From Auritidibacter ignavus (GTDB taxonomy: Bacteria; Actinomycetota; Actinomycetes; Actinomycetales; Micrococcaceae): 64,000 nucleotides of DNA. Location: the NCBI RefSeq assembly GCF_003703835.1, contig NZ_RDQR01000003.1:101654-165653 (forward strand). The letters are read 5' to 3'. The notes below the pieces were generated by a model. The model was given only the letters and a program-made list of their open reading frames with translations. It did not search any database and was not told where the DNA came from. Shown here piece by piece: positions 6,935 through 14,892 of this stretch; position 1 is the first letter of the stretch; every line of letters begins with the position of its first letter. A program made the position numbers and the translations under genes.

Positions 6935-7765
6935 ATGAGCGAGAACGAGAATACCGAGCTGCGTGAGCAGGTCCGCGCCCGCTACGCCCAGGCCGCGACC
7001 GCGGTCACCACCGGCACCTGCAACGCCGACCTCCTCACCGAGGAGACCCCCGTCTCCTCGTGCTGTTCCAGCACGACTGCCGCCGAGGGCACTGAGCCGG
7101 ATTCGGGTTCGTGCTGTGCTCCGACCGAGCGGAGCTTCGGCGCGGGCCTCTACGACGAGGCGACCGCCGCCGGACTCCCATTGGAGGCGGTCGAGGCCAG
7201 CCTGGGCTGCGGCAATCCCACGGCGGTCGCCGAACTCCACAAGGGTGAGCGCGTCCTCGACCTCGGCTCCGGTGGCGGCCTCGATGTGCTGCTCCCCGCC
7301 CGCAGGGTCGGTAAGTCGGGGTTCGCCTATGGGGTGGACATGACCGACGAGATGCTCCCGCTGGCCGAGAAGAACAAGAACGAGGCCGGGGCGGAGAACG
7401 TCGAGTTCCTCAAGGGCACCATCGAGGACATATCGCTTTCGGGCGGGTCGGTGGATGTGGTGATCTCCAACTGCGTCATCAACCTCTCCACCGACAAGCC
7501 CGCCGACCTTGCCGAGATGTTCCGCGTCCTCGCGCCGGGTGGCCGTATCGGGGCCTCCGATGTCGTCGCCGAAGACCCCCTCACCCCCGAAGAGCGTGCT
7601 GAGCGCGGTTCCTACGTTGGGTGTATCGCCGGAGCCCTGTCGAAGACCGAGTACCTCGACGGCCTCGCCAAGGCGGGGTTCACGGGTGCGAGCGTGGAGT
7701 TCACGCACGAGCCCGCGGACGGGATGCACGCCGCGATCATCCGCGCCACTAAGCCTACGAACTAA
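6935..7765 (+). CDS. arsM: Arsenite S-adenosylmethionine methyltransferase (ArsM)
   Basis: A 276-residue SAM-dependent methyltransferase that methylates As(III). The SAM-binding loop is VLDLGSGGG (107-115) and GVDMTDEM follows. Catalytic cysteines are visible: SLGCGNP (C92), ISNCVINLS (C180) and YVGC (C230); the last two have the same 50-residue spacing as C174/C224 of the algal enzyme CmArsM. The N-terminus is unusually cysteine-rich, with C29, C43-C44 and C60-C61. ATG 6935 is preferred over 6923 because GGAGCAGG lies just before it. It is the first gene of the plus-strand arsenic operon. Confidence 0.92.
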   Translation: MSENENTELREQVRARYAQAATAVTTGTCNADLLTEETPVSSCCSSTTAAEGTEPDSGSCCAPTERSFGAGLYDEATAAGLPLEAVEASLGCGNPTAVAELHKGERVLDLGSGGGLDVLLPARRVGKSGFAYGVDMTDEMLPLAEKNKNEAGAENVEFLKGTIEDISLSGGSVDVVISNCVINLSTDKPADLAEMFRVLAPGGRIGASDVVAEDPLTPEERAERGSYVGCIAGALSKTEYLDGLAKAGFTGASVEFTHEPADGMHAAIIRATKPTN

Positions 7766-7803
7766 CCGCATACCCCGAGCTGACGAGGAGACTGAGCAGC
7801 ACG

Positions 7804-8922
7804 ATGCCGGCACCCCCGAACACCAAGAGCACGAACACCCCAGCGCCTGCGGCTGCGGCGAGGCGGCAGTTGTCGACGTTGGATAAGTGGCTGCCGGTCT
7901 GGATCGGGCTGGCGATGATCGCCGGCCTCCTCCTGGGCCGCTTCATCCCCGCCCTGGCTGACGTGCTCACGAGGATGGAGGTCGCCGGCATCTCGGTGCC
8001 GATCGGACTGGGCCTGCTGGTGATGATGTACCCGGTGCTCGCGAAAGTCCGCTACGACAAGATCGCCGCCGTCATCGGCGACAAGAAACTCCTGGTGTCC
8101 TCGCTGGTGCTGAACTGGCTGCTCGGCCCCGCGGTCATGTTCGCCCTCGCCTGGCTGTTCCTGCCCGATCTGCCCGAGTACCGCACCGGCCTCATCATCG
8201 TCGGTCTCGCCCGCTGTATCGCGATGGTGGTGATCTGGAACGACCTGGCCTGCGGCGACCGGGAAGCGACCGCGGTGCTGGTCGCGATCAACTCGATCTT
8301 CCAGGTCGTGATGTTCTCCGTGCTCGGATGGTTCTACCTCACCGTGCTTCCTGGTTGGCTGGGCCTGGACACCCAGGGCCTGGACGTCTCGGTCGGGCAG
8401 ATCGCCCTCAACGTGCTCGTCTTCCTCGGCGTACCGCTGGTCGCGGGGTTCGCGACCCGCTGGATCGGCGAGAAACGCAAGGGCCGCGCCTGGTACGAAG
8501 AGAAGTTCATCCCGCGCGTCGGGCCGTGGGCGCTCTACGGGCTGCTGTTCACGATCGTGCTGCTCTTCGCCCTCCAAGGCGAAACCATCACGCAGAATCC
8601 CCTCGATGTCGCGAGGATCGCGTTGCCGCTGCTGGTCTACTTCGCGTTCATGTGGTTCGCAGGCCTCCTGCTCGGCAAGGGCATCGGCCTCGGCTACGCC
8701 CGATCCACCACGCTGGCATTCACCGCGGCGGGCAACAACTTCGAACTCGCCATCGCCGTCGCCATCGGCACCTTCGGCGCAACCAGTGGGCAGGCGCTGG
8801 CCGGGGTGGTCGGCCCGTTGATCGAGGTGCCTGTCCTCGTCGCTCTCGTCTACGTCTCCCTGTGGGCTGCACGCCGCTGGTTCCACACCGACCCCTACCA
8901 GACAGAAACGAGCCCCCGATGA
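7804..8922 (+). CDS. acr3: Arsenite efflux transporter ACR3
   Basis: A 372-residue polytopic membrane protein with about ten hydrophobic segments. ACR3 family signatures are present: GLGLLVMMYPVLAKVRYDKI, the conserved cysteine in LARCIAMVVIWNDLACGD (needed for transport in this family), and TLAFTAAGNNFELAIAVAIG near the C-terminus. The N-terminal 20 residues are an alanine- and proline-rich cytoplasmic tail. It follows arsM by 38 bases and its stop overlaps the arsC start by 4 bases. It exports arsenite driven by the proton motive force. Confidence 0.93.
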   Translation: MPAPPNTKSTNTPAPAAAARRQLSTLDKWLPVWIGLAMIAGLLLGRFIPALADVLTRMEVAGISVPIGLGLLVMMYPVLAKVRYDKIAAVIGDKKLLVSSLVLNWLLGPAVMFALAWLFLPDLPEYRTGLIIVGLARCIAMVVIWNDLACGDREATAVLVAINSIFQVVMFSVLGWFYLTVLPGWLGLDTQGLDVSVGQIALNVLVFLGVPLVAGFATRWIGEKRKGRAWYEEKFIPRVGPWALYGLLFTIVLLFALQGETITQNPLDVARIALPLLVYFAFMWFAGLLLGKGIGLGYARSTTLAFTAAGNNFELAIAVAIGTFGATSGQALAGVVGPLIEVPVLVALVYVSLWAARRWFHTDPYQTETSPR

Positions 8923-9344
8923 CCACCGATACCCCTCCGACGGTGTTGTTCGTCTGCGTCCACAACGCCGGACGCTCCCAGATGGCCGCCGCCTTCCTCA
9001 CCCACCACGCGGCGGGCCGCATCGCGGTCCGCTCCGCTGGGTCGGAGCCCGCCCACCAGCTCAACCCGGCCGTGGTCGAGGCCATGCGCGAGGTCGGCAT
9101 CGACATCACCGCCGAGCGGCCCAAGCTGCTGACCACCGACGCGGTGCAGACCGCTGATGTCGTCATCACCATGGGGTGCGGCGATACCTGCCCGTTTCTC
9201 CCCGGCAAGCGCTACGAGGACTGGCAGCTCGACGACCCCGCAGGGCGTGGGCTCGACGCCGTGCGTACTATCCGGAACGAGATCGAGACCCGCGTCCGCG
9301 TCCTCATCGCCGAACTGCTCGTTCCTCAGGAGACCGATGAGTGA
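8919..9344 (+). CDS. arsC: Arsenate reductase, low-molecular-weight phosphatase type
   Basis: A 141-residue enzyme of the LMW protein tyrosine phosphatase fold. The CX5R loop is C13-V-H-N-A-G-R19, followed by SQMAAAF. A second pair lies in MGCGDTCP (C87, C91), as in thioredoxin-linked ArsC and in corynebacterial ArsC proteins, so electrons may come from thioredoxin or mycothiol/mycoredoxin. It reduces arsenate to arsenite for export by ACR3. The ATG overlaps the acr3 stop (ATGA) and the gene overlaps the next one by 8 bases, so the operon is tightly coupled. Confidence 0.93.
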   Translation: MTTDTPPTVLFVCVHNAGRSQMAAAFLTHHAAGRIAVRSAGSEPAHQLNPAVVEAMREVGIDITAERPKLLTTDAVQTADVVITMGCGDTCPFLPGKRYEDWQLDDPAGRGLDAVRTIRNEIETRVRVLIAELLVPQETDE

Positions 9345-10407
9345 GCACGCCGACGTCGTGGTGATCGGCGGCGGCCAAGCAGGCCTGGCCGCCGGCTACT
9401 ATCTGCGCCGGGCGGGGCTGAACTTCGTGATCCTCGACCGGCAGGACCGTGCAGGCGGGGCCTGGCGTCACGGCTGGGACTCACTGCGACTGTTCTCCCC
9501 GGCCGAGTACAGCCCGCTACCGGGCTGGCCAATGCCGCGCCAGCGGGGCGAGACGTTCCCCACCGCCGGTCACGTCGTCGAGTACCTGCACGACTACGAA
9601 CAGCGTTACGAGCTGCCCGTGCACCGGCCCGTCCAGGTCAGCGGCGTCCGCGCCCACAGCCGCGGGCTCAGCGTTGAGACCGACCGGGGCACCTGGAACG
9701 CCGAGTTCGTCATCAGCGCCACCGGCACCTGGGACACCCCCTTCATGCCCGCCTATCCGGGCATGGCCGATTTCGCGGGCGAGCAGCTACACACGGTCGA
9801 CTACTCCGTCCCGGAGCGATTCCGCGGCCAGCGGGTGCTGGTCGTCGGTGCCGGCAATTCCGCCGCGCAGATCGTCGCCGAGGTCTCCACCATCGCGGAG
9901 ACGACCTGGGCGACCCGACACCCGCCCCGGTTCATGCCCGACGACGTCGACGGCCGCGTCCTCTTCGACACCGCCACCCGAGAAGAAGCCGCCCGGAAGG
10001 CGGGAACCCAGGCCGATGGCGTCTCCGGTCTGGGCGACATCGTCATGGTCCCCAGTGTCCGTGCTGCCCGCGACCGCGGCGTGCTGCGCCCCCGCCCCAT
10101 GTTCGACCGGCTCACCGCCGAGGGAGCGGCCTGGAGCGACGGCACCATGGATCCCTACGACGCGATCATCTGGTGCACCGGCTTCCGCCCCACCCTGAAC
10201 CATCTCGCGTCCCTGGGCCTGAGGCGCGAGAACGGCGTGCCCAAGACCATCGGCACACGCTCTGCCGACGAGCCCCGCCTGCACCTGCTCGGGTACGGGG
10301 ACTGGACCGGCTTCGCCTCAGCCACCCTGATCGGGGCGGGCAGGACCGCCAAGGACGCAGTCCATGACATCACCAGCCACCTCCCCGAGGCGTCACCCCC
10401 ACAATAG
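9337..10407 (+). CDS. arsO: ArsO-like FAD/NAD(P)H flavoprotein monooxygenase
   Basis: A 356-residue flavoprotein. An N-terminal FAD motif VVIGGGQAGLAAGYYL is followed by GGAWRHGWDSLRLFSPAEYS, a signature of ArsO-type monooxygenases of arsenic operons, and a NADPH motif VLVVGAGNSAAQI near residue 170. The ATG lies 8 bases inside arsC. The biochemical role of ArsO is not settled; oxidation of trivalent arsenic species is a reasonable guess. Otherwise it looks like a general class B flavin monooxygenase. It ends only 2 bases before the next operator dyad. Confidence 0.85.
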   Translation: MSEHADVVVIGGGQAGLAAGYYLRRAGLNFVILDRQDRAGGAWRHGWDSLRLFSPAEYSPLPGWPMPRQRGETFPTAGHVVEYLHDYEQRYELPVHRPVQVSGVRAHSRGLSVETDRGTWNAEFVISATGTWDTPFMPAYPGMADFAGEQLHTVDYSVPERFRGQRVLVVGAGNSAAQIVAEVSTIAETTWATRHPPRFMPDDVDGRVLFDTATREEAARKAGTQADGVSGLGDIVMVPSVRAARDRGVLRPRPMFDRLTAEGAAWSDGTMDPYDAIIWCTGFRPTLNHLASLGLRRENGVPKTIGTRSADEPRLHLLGYGDWTGFASATLIGAGRTAKDAVHDITSHLPEASPPQ

Positions 10408-10409
10408 AT

Positions 10410-10440
10410 AAGCCGTCGCTTGTGTCATAAGCAGTGGCTT
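10410..10440. promoter_or_regulatory. Operator candidate for the second ArsR
   Basis: AAGCCGTCGCTT (10410-10421) and AAGCAGTGGCTT (10429-10440) form a dyad with 9 of 12 positions paired and a 7-base centre. It ends just before a TAGTGT -10 candidate (10443-10448) that lies 6 bases before the ATG, so a bound repressor would block this promoter. Confidence 0.55.
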
Positions 10441-10454
10441 GTTAGTGTGGAGGT

Positions 10455-10850
10455 ATGTCTTCACCGATACAAATTCCGGCCGTGGCCTCGGACCTCTCAG
10501 CCAAAGAACGCGCCGCCTACCTGGCCCCCACCCTCTCGGCCCTGGCCGATGAGAACCGGCTCACGATCGTGCTGTGCCTCGCCGATGGCGCCAAGACGAA
10601 CAAGCAGCTGCAGGAGGCCACCGGCCTTAGTCAGGCGCTGGTCAGCCACCACGTCTCCGCCCTGCTTAAAGCGGAACTGATCGACGTGACCCCGCAGGGC
10701 CGGTCGAACCTCATCTCGATCTGCTGCGAACAGTTGGCCGCCCCAGTCCAATGGCTGGCCCACCTTGCCACCCTGACTCCCGCCGGACAGCGAGCCTGCT
10801 GCACCGAGGCCGAGATCCCGGCACGCAGTGTGGTGACCGATGCTGACTGA
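10455..10850 (+). CDS. arsR: Second ArsR/SmtB-family repressor
   Basis: A 131-residue winged-helix repressor, distinct from the arsR at 6460. The core reads LSALADENRLTIVLCLADG, then LSQALVSHHVSALLKAELI. Possible metal ligands are cysteines in SICCEQL and RACCTEAE; the CVCDL motif is absent, so it may sense a different arsenical, for example a methylated form as in the ArsR proteins paired with ArsP. The GGAGG is only one base from the ATG and a -10 lies 6 bases upstream, so a leaderless message is likely. It overlaps arsP by 11 bases. Confidence 0.85.
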   Translation: MSSPIQIPAVASDLSAKERAAYLAPTLSALADENRLTIVLCLADGAKTNKQLQEATGLSQALVSHHVSALLKAELIDVTPQGRSNLISICCEQLAAPVQWLAHLATLTPAGQRACCTEAEIPARSVVTDAD

Positions 10851-11718
10851 CACGCTCGGCACCTTCGCACTGCTGCTGGGCGAGCTGCTGGCCCTGTTCC
10901 TCGTCGTCTCGACCGCCGTCGCGCTGATCAACCGGCGATTCGGCCCGGAGAAGATGCGTGACTGGATGAGCAGCGGGAAAGTCCCCGGATCCATCAAGGG
11001 ACTACTTTTGGGGGCGGTGACTCCATTCTGCTCCTGCTCGACACTGCCGATGCTGGTCGGAATGCTCAACGCCGGGGTCGCCTTCCAGACCGCGATGACC
11101 TACCTCATCGCCTCACCGCTGCTCAACCCGATCATCGTCGGCAGCATCGGAATCATCTTCGGGTGGACGACCGCGATCGTCTACACGCTCTTCACCCTGG
11201 CCGTCTCACTGATCATCCCGTGGGTATGGCGCGGCCTGGGCCTGAAGAAGGCGCTCAAGCGCGTGCGCGTGCAGGGCGAGACGACGCCCGAGCCGTGGAA
11301 AGGAATGCGCGGCGAGATGCCCGGAGCGCTCCGCCAAGCCTGGACCGATCTGCGCCCCCTGCTTGTGCCCATGCTCATCGGCGTGGCGATCGGAGCCGCG
11401 ATCTACGAGTTCGTCCCCGAGGACCAGCTGACCGCCTTCGCCGGAGCCAACATCTGGTGGGCGGTGCCACTGGCCGCGGTCATCGGCATCCCGCTCTACA
11501 TCCGCTTGGAGACCATGCTCCCGGTCGGGCTGGCCCTCCAGTCCGCCGGTGTGGCCCTCGGCCCGATCTTCGCCCTGATGATCGGCGGGGCCGGGGCCTC
11601 CCCGCCGGAGGTCTCGATGCTCACGGCGATCTTCAAGCCACGGCTTCTCGTGGCATACGTCGTCACCATCCTTACCGTGGCGATCGCCGGCGGCTACATC
11701 CTCACGATCACAGCCTGA
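10840..11718 (+). CDS. arsP: ArsP-type permease (organoarsenical efflux)
   Basis: A 292-residue membrane protein of the DUF318 permease family with about eight hydrophobic segments. Two half-repeats each carry a family signature: GAVTPFCSCSTLPMLVG with the paired cysteines, and GIPLYIRLETMLPVGLAL later. Characterised ArsP proteins export trivalent methylarsenite and aromatic arsenicals. With arsM in the same cluster, a cell that methylates arsenic would need such an exporter. It is translationally coupled to the upstream arsR. Confidence 0.85.
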   Translation: MLTDTLGTFALLLGELLALFLVVSTAVALINRRFGPEKMRDWMSSGKVPGSIKGLLLGAVTPFCSCSTLPMLVGMLNAGVAFQTAMTYLIASPLLNPIIVGSIGIIFGWTTAIVYTLFTLAVSLIIPWVWRGLGLKKALKRVRVQGETTPEPWKGMRGEMPGALRQAWTDLRPLLVPMLIGVAIGAAIYEFVPEDQLTAFAGANIWWAVPLAAVIGIPLYIRLETMLPVGLALQSAGVALGPIFALMIGGAGASPPEVSMLTAIFKPRLLVAYVVTILTVAIAGGYILTITA

Positions 11719-11764
11719 TCCCTACAACTGTCCCCCGTAAACCCACCATAGGAAAGGAACCACC

Positions 11765-11932
11765 ATGGGACTGAAAGACCTGTTCACCGGACGCTCGAAG
11801 AACGAGCAGTCAGACTGCTGCAACGTCGAGATCGTCCCGGCCGACGAAGACGATAAGCAGCAGAACACCAACACTACGACGCCTCAGCCAACGGAGGAGA
11901 ACTGCTGCCAGGACGCCAAGACGGAAGGCTGA
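11765..11932 (+). CDS. 55-residue acidic protein with two CC pairs
   Basis: A very short gene with a good ribosome site (GGAAAGG) before the ATG. The protein starts MGLKDLFTGR, then NEQSDCCNVEI, an acidic and polar middle, and EENCCQD near the end. The two cysteine pairs (C18-C19 and C47-C48) could bind soft metal or metalloid ions. It lies 46 bases after arsP and ends the operon. Similar tiny CC proteins accompany ArsP-type permeases in other bacteria as far as I recall, but no function is established. It might act as an As(III) chaperone. Confidence 0.75.
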   Translation: MGLKDLFTGRSKNEQSDCCNVEIVPADEDDKQQNTNTTTPQPTEENCCQDAKTEG

Positions 11933-12004
11933 CGCTATCCACAGAACTTCGATGCCGTCATAGGAACAGCCACGAGGGCCCCGCCACTGGCGAAGGCCCT
12001 CGCC

Positions 12005-12235
12005 GTGTGCGCAATCCAACCCTCCGACCATGCCACGCTGCTCGCCACCGATACCGCGCAGACCTCGGCTGCAGTGAGCACGACGAGATGTGGCGACACC
12101 TGCCCGGTCTTCCCCGGCAAACGCTACGAGGACTGGCAGTTGAACAACCCCACAGGACTTGGGCTCGACGCTGTGCGCCCCATCCATAACGAGATCGGTT
12201 CCCGCATCCGCGACCTCATCACCGAACTCACCTGA
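12005..12235 (+). pseudogene. arsC: Relic of a second arsenate reductase gene
   Basis: The translated segment keeps LLATDTAQTSA, CGDTCPVFPGKRYEDWQLNNP and GLGLDAVRPIHNEIGSRIRDLITEL, matching the C-terminal half of the intact arsC at 8919 almost word for word. The catalytic CX5R loop and the first 65 or so residues are missing, and the ITMG strand is changed to VSTTR. It is a degraded duplicate or a relic of an older ars cluster. Confidence 0.8.
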
Positions 12236-12293
12236 CCCAAGATCATGACCGGCCCAGCGCACCTGCCGAGCATGGACCTCTCCCTCTTCACCG

Positions 12294-12323
12294 ATAGCCC
12301 CGTCCGGCCCTGGCCGGGGCTAT
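12294..12323 (+). terminator. Hairpin terminator
   Basis: ATAGCCCCG (12294-12302) pairs with CGGGGCTAT (12315-12323), with a second GGCC pairing inside. Only a short TT follows, so termination strength is uncertain. It follows the arsC relic. Confidence 0.5.
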
Positions 12324-12369
12324 TCCGTCATCTCCATCATCGGACCCTGCCGGTGATCCTGCGCGCCTC

Positions 12370-13013
12370 GTCCTCATGACGACGCGCCTCGTCCTCGAGC
12401 TGCTTGCCCGGCGCCCGCAGCTTGTCGACCCGCTCCATCCGCTCGTCGTAGAACTGGCGGAAGGTGCCCCCGCCCGACCGGATCAGGTACGCACCCGCCT
12501 CGGCCTGCTCCGGGATCTGCGCCCCGTCCTTCGTGTAGCCGAACGGCGTCCAGCCCGAGAGCACCGGCATCCCCTCGGTACGACGGCGTTCGTTCGAGCG
12601 GATCGTCCGCTCCGCCTTGCGCCTGGCCTCGAAGCGCGCGTGCCGGCCAGCATCGTCGCCCGGAACTCCCCATCGGCCGTGGCGAGGTCGATCTCGCCGT
12701 CGACCGTGACGACCTGCAGCCCATGGTCGATCAGCGTGTTCAGATCCTTGGTGCTGCGCAGGAGGCGGTCGATGTCGACGGCGACCACGGTGTCGAACTG
12801 ACCGGCGTCGGCGTCCTTGAGCATCCTGGCCCAGTCCGTGCCGGCACCACGCGGCTTGGAGGCCGAGACGGAGGAGTCCTCGTACTCGGCGACGACCCGC
12901 CAGCCCCTCAGCGTGGCCAGGTCGCTGATCTTGCGGAGCTGGGTGTCGATGGCCCATCCGTCGCCCGTGCGGTCCTGGGAGATCCGCATGTAGGCGGCTA
13001 CGCGACTCGTCAT
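12370..13013 (-). pseudogene. Large serine recombinase, frameshifted and truncated
   Basis: The N-terminal resolvase domain is intact (MTSRVAAYMRISQDRTGDG with the catalytic serine in RISQDR, then VVAVDIDRLLRSTKDL). Near 12645 the frame shifts, and in the next frame the recombinase domain continues (RRKAERTIRSNERRRTEGMP, LSGWTPFGYTKDG) before losing similarity after about residue 190; the zinc ribbon and coiled coil of a full enzyme are absent. It is probably the integrase of the element that brought the island, now dead. Its start lies 20 bases from the broken monooxygenase gene. Confidence 0.8.
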
Positions 13014-13033
13014 GAATCCAATGTTACGGGTGA

Positions 13034-13813
13034 ATGTTGCGCTACGAGAATCCGCTGTACTTTGCCGAGGAAGCCGCCACCACCGATCTCATCTCCGATG
13101 CGCGTCTACATCTGGGGATCTCCCGTGGTTCTCCTGAGGCGGCCTTGGATGGGCAACACCAGTTCGGTTATCACCGTGACCAGGGCCAGTCCTGGTCTGA
13201 CTATCCCCGCAACACCGGGGGACGCATTCGACAGGCAGTCTCCGGTGAGCCCATCGCTCACGCTGACCCGGAGTCGTCCTGGGCGCCGGTGGGGGTGGAC
13301 CGGTTGCGCATCGAACCGTATTCCTCGACCTTGATTAACCGCCTGTATTGGGGAGCCGGAAGCACCTCGTCGGCGGTCTGGGCCGGCGAACAGGGATATA
13401 ACTTGGTCTCGTCTACCCTGTTGTTGGAAGACGACGGACGCCCCTTCCATGTCCAGCAGGCTCACCAACTCACCGAGTATCGTGCCGCTTATACTGCCTC
13501 GGGCCACACGACAGGCGGACAGACGGCGGTCACTCGGTCTATCTACGTGATCGAATCGGCCGAAGACAAGCTCCGTTATGCCCCGATCTCGGGGGAGACA
13601 GACTCTGTCGGGATGCTCGATGGTGCTCGAGCTCGGTCCGGGCCCACGGTGGTGGGCACCGTAGACAGCGTCGCGGAGCAGCTGGCCGCAGATCAGGCGG
13701 TGCGAGAGGCTGACCTGCTCCTGGTGGCCAACCCCAACCAGTGGGGCGTGGTTGCCAACCGGCGCCTCTTTGCCAGTTGGGTCCGGGTATTTGAGCACCT
13801 GGGGTGGAAGTGA
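13034..13813 (+). pseudogene. Luciferase-like (LLM) flavin-dependent monooxygenase, N-terminus lost
   Basis: The 259-residue product begins inside the fold at RYENPLYFAEEAATTDLI, followed by RLHLGISRGSPEAALDG, both typical of the middle of bacterial luciferase-like oxidoreductases, and ends RLFASWVRVFEHLGW, the normal C-terminus. About 80 N-terminal residues are absent and an in-frame TGA precedes the first ATG. The break coincides with the start of the recombinase relic, so the island probably destroyed this gene. A shortened but translated product cannot be excluded. Confidence 0.75.
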
Positions 13814-13873
13814 TGGATCAGCCCGCCGTGCGTCCCACCGTTTCATCTCACCACACCGAGCGCACAAGATAGA

Positions 13874-14851
13874 GTGAGCATCGTGGAGCCTGTGATCTTC
13901 TTCTTACTGGTGGCCCTGGTGATCGCTGTGGGCTGTTGTGCCGTGTTCTTATATCAACGTCGTGTCCAGCGTGCCCGATTGAACGCCTTACAACACAAGA
14001 TCAAGCGGTTGCAGTCGGAACTGGCACTGCGAGAAACCGACCCCGCTCAGGCCTTGGACCACCCCGAATGGGTCACCGGCCAGCACCCAGCGATTCAACG
14101 TCTCCATACACAGTACGCGCGCGCCCAGCGACTCTGGGCACCGGCGGTGTCACCTGTGGACCCAAGTTCTGATGTAGCCACAAATCCCCGCTTATCGAAT
14201 CGGGATCTGAACCGCATCGAAATGATTACCTCGCAGTTGGAGGATGTGCTCCGGGAGACGGAGACCATTATGCGCTTCACACAGTCCGGCGCCGAGGTCG
14301 ACAATGTTCAGTTGCAGCAGTATTTGGAACCACGCTGGGGCGAGCGGTTGCGGTACCCCGATACGTCGGGGATGTCCGGTCGGCCCCGGGCGGAATATCT
14401 GCTCGATCACCTCTGGCCCTGCCGGCCACGGTTCGTCACCCGCGTCAGCTCCGCGGCCAGCCAGGTCATCCGTGAGCGGCTCGCTCACGGCACCTGGATC
14501 ACCGACGAGTACGGCTTCCTCTGGCCCGCCAGTGTCAACATCGATCAATGGGCGGTATACCGCACCGTGATGTTGGGCTCACATGGGCGTTTGAAGGATC
14601 TGAGCCCGGTGGAGATTGCTAATGTTTATTATGAGGCGCTCGGCGGCGACGATCTCGACGCACAGTCGCTTTTCCATCGGGCACAGCGGATCCTGGGCTT
14701 TCTGTTCTTTACACCAAAAAATCGTGAAGTGCTCCAAGATGCACTCACCGTGGGATTGCGTACCGACAGGTTGCGGTTAGTTGGTGAGAACATCGCCCGT
14801 GGCCGGAAGGACTTTGAGTCGGGCTACCGCCGAGTGGTGCACGACATCTGA
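13874..14851 (+). CDS. Membrane-anchored coiled-coil protein of unknown function
   Basis: A 325-residue protein with a single N-terminal membrane span (IFFLLVALVIAVGCCAVFLY), a basic stretch and a short coiled coil (ALQHKIKRLQSELALRE). The rest appears cytoplasmic and helical, with conserved-looking segments GTWITDEYGFLWPASVNIDQWAVY and FHRAQRILGFLFFTPKNREVL. No family is recognised. The start chosen is GTG 13874; GTG 13883 is possible. It sits between the broken monooxygenase and the acyl-CoA ligase, with about 40 bases to the latter. Confidence 0.6.
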   Translation: MSIVEPVIFFLLVALVIAVGCCAVFLYQRRVQRARLNALQHKIKRLQSELALRETDPAQALDHPEWVTGQHPAIQRLHTQYARAQRLWAPAVSPVDPSSDVATNPRLSNRDLNRIEMITSQLEDVLRETETIMRFTQSGAEVDNVQLQQYLEPRWGERLRYPDTSGMSGRPRAEYLLDHLWPCRPRFVTRVSSAASQVIRERLAHGTWITDEYGFLWPASVNIDQWAVYRTVMLGSHGRLKDLSPVEIANVYYEALGGDDLDAQSLFHRAQRILGFLFFTPKNREVLQDALTVGLRTDRLRLVGENIARGRKDFESGYRRVVHDI

Positions 14852-14892
14852 TCAGCTCGAGCCAAGATTGAAGCCACGAAAGGTGTGTGTTG

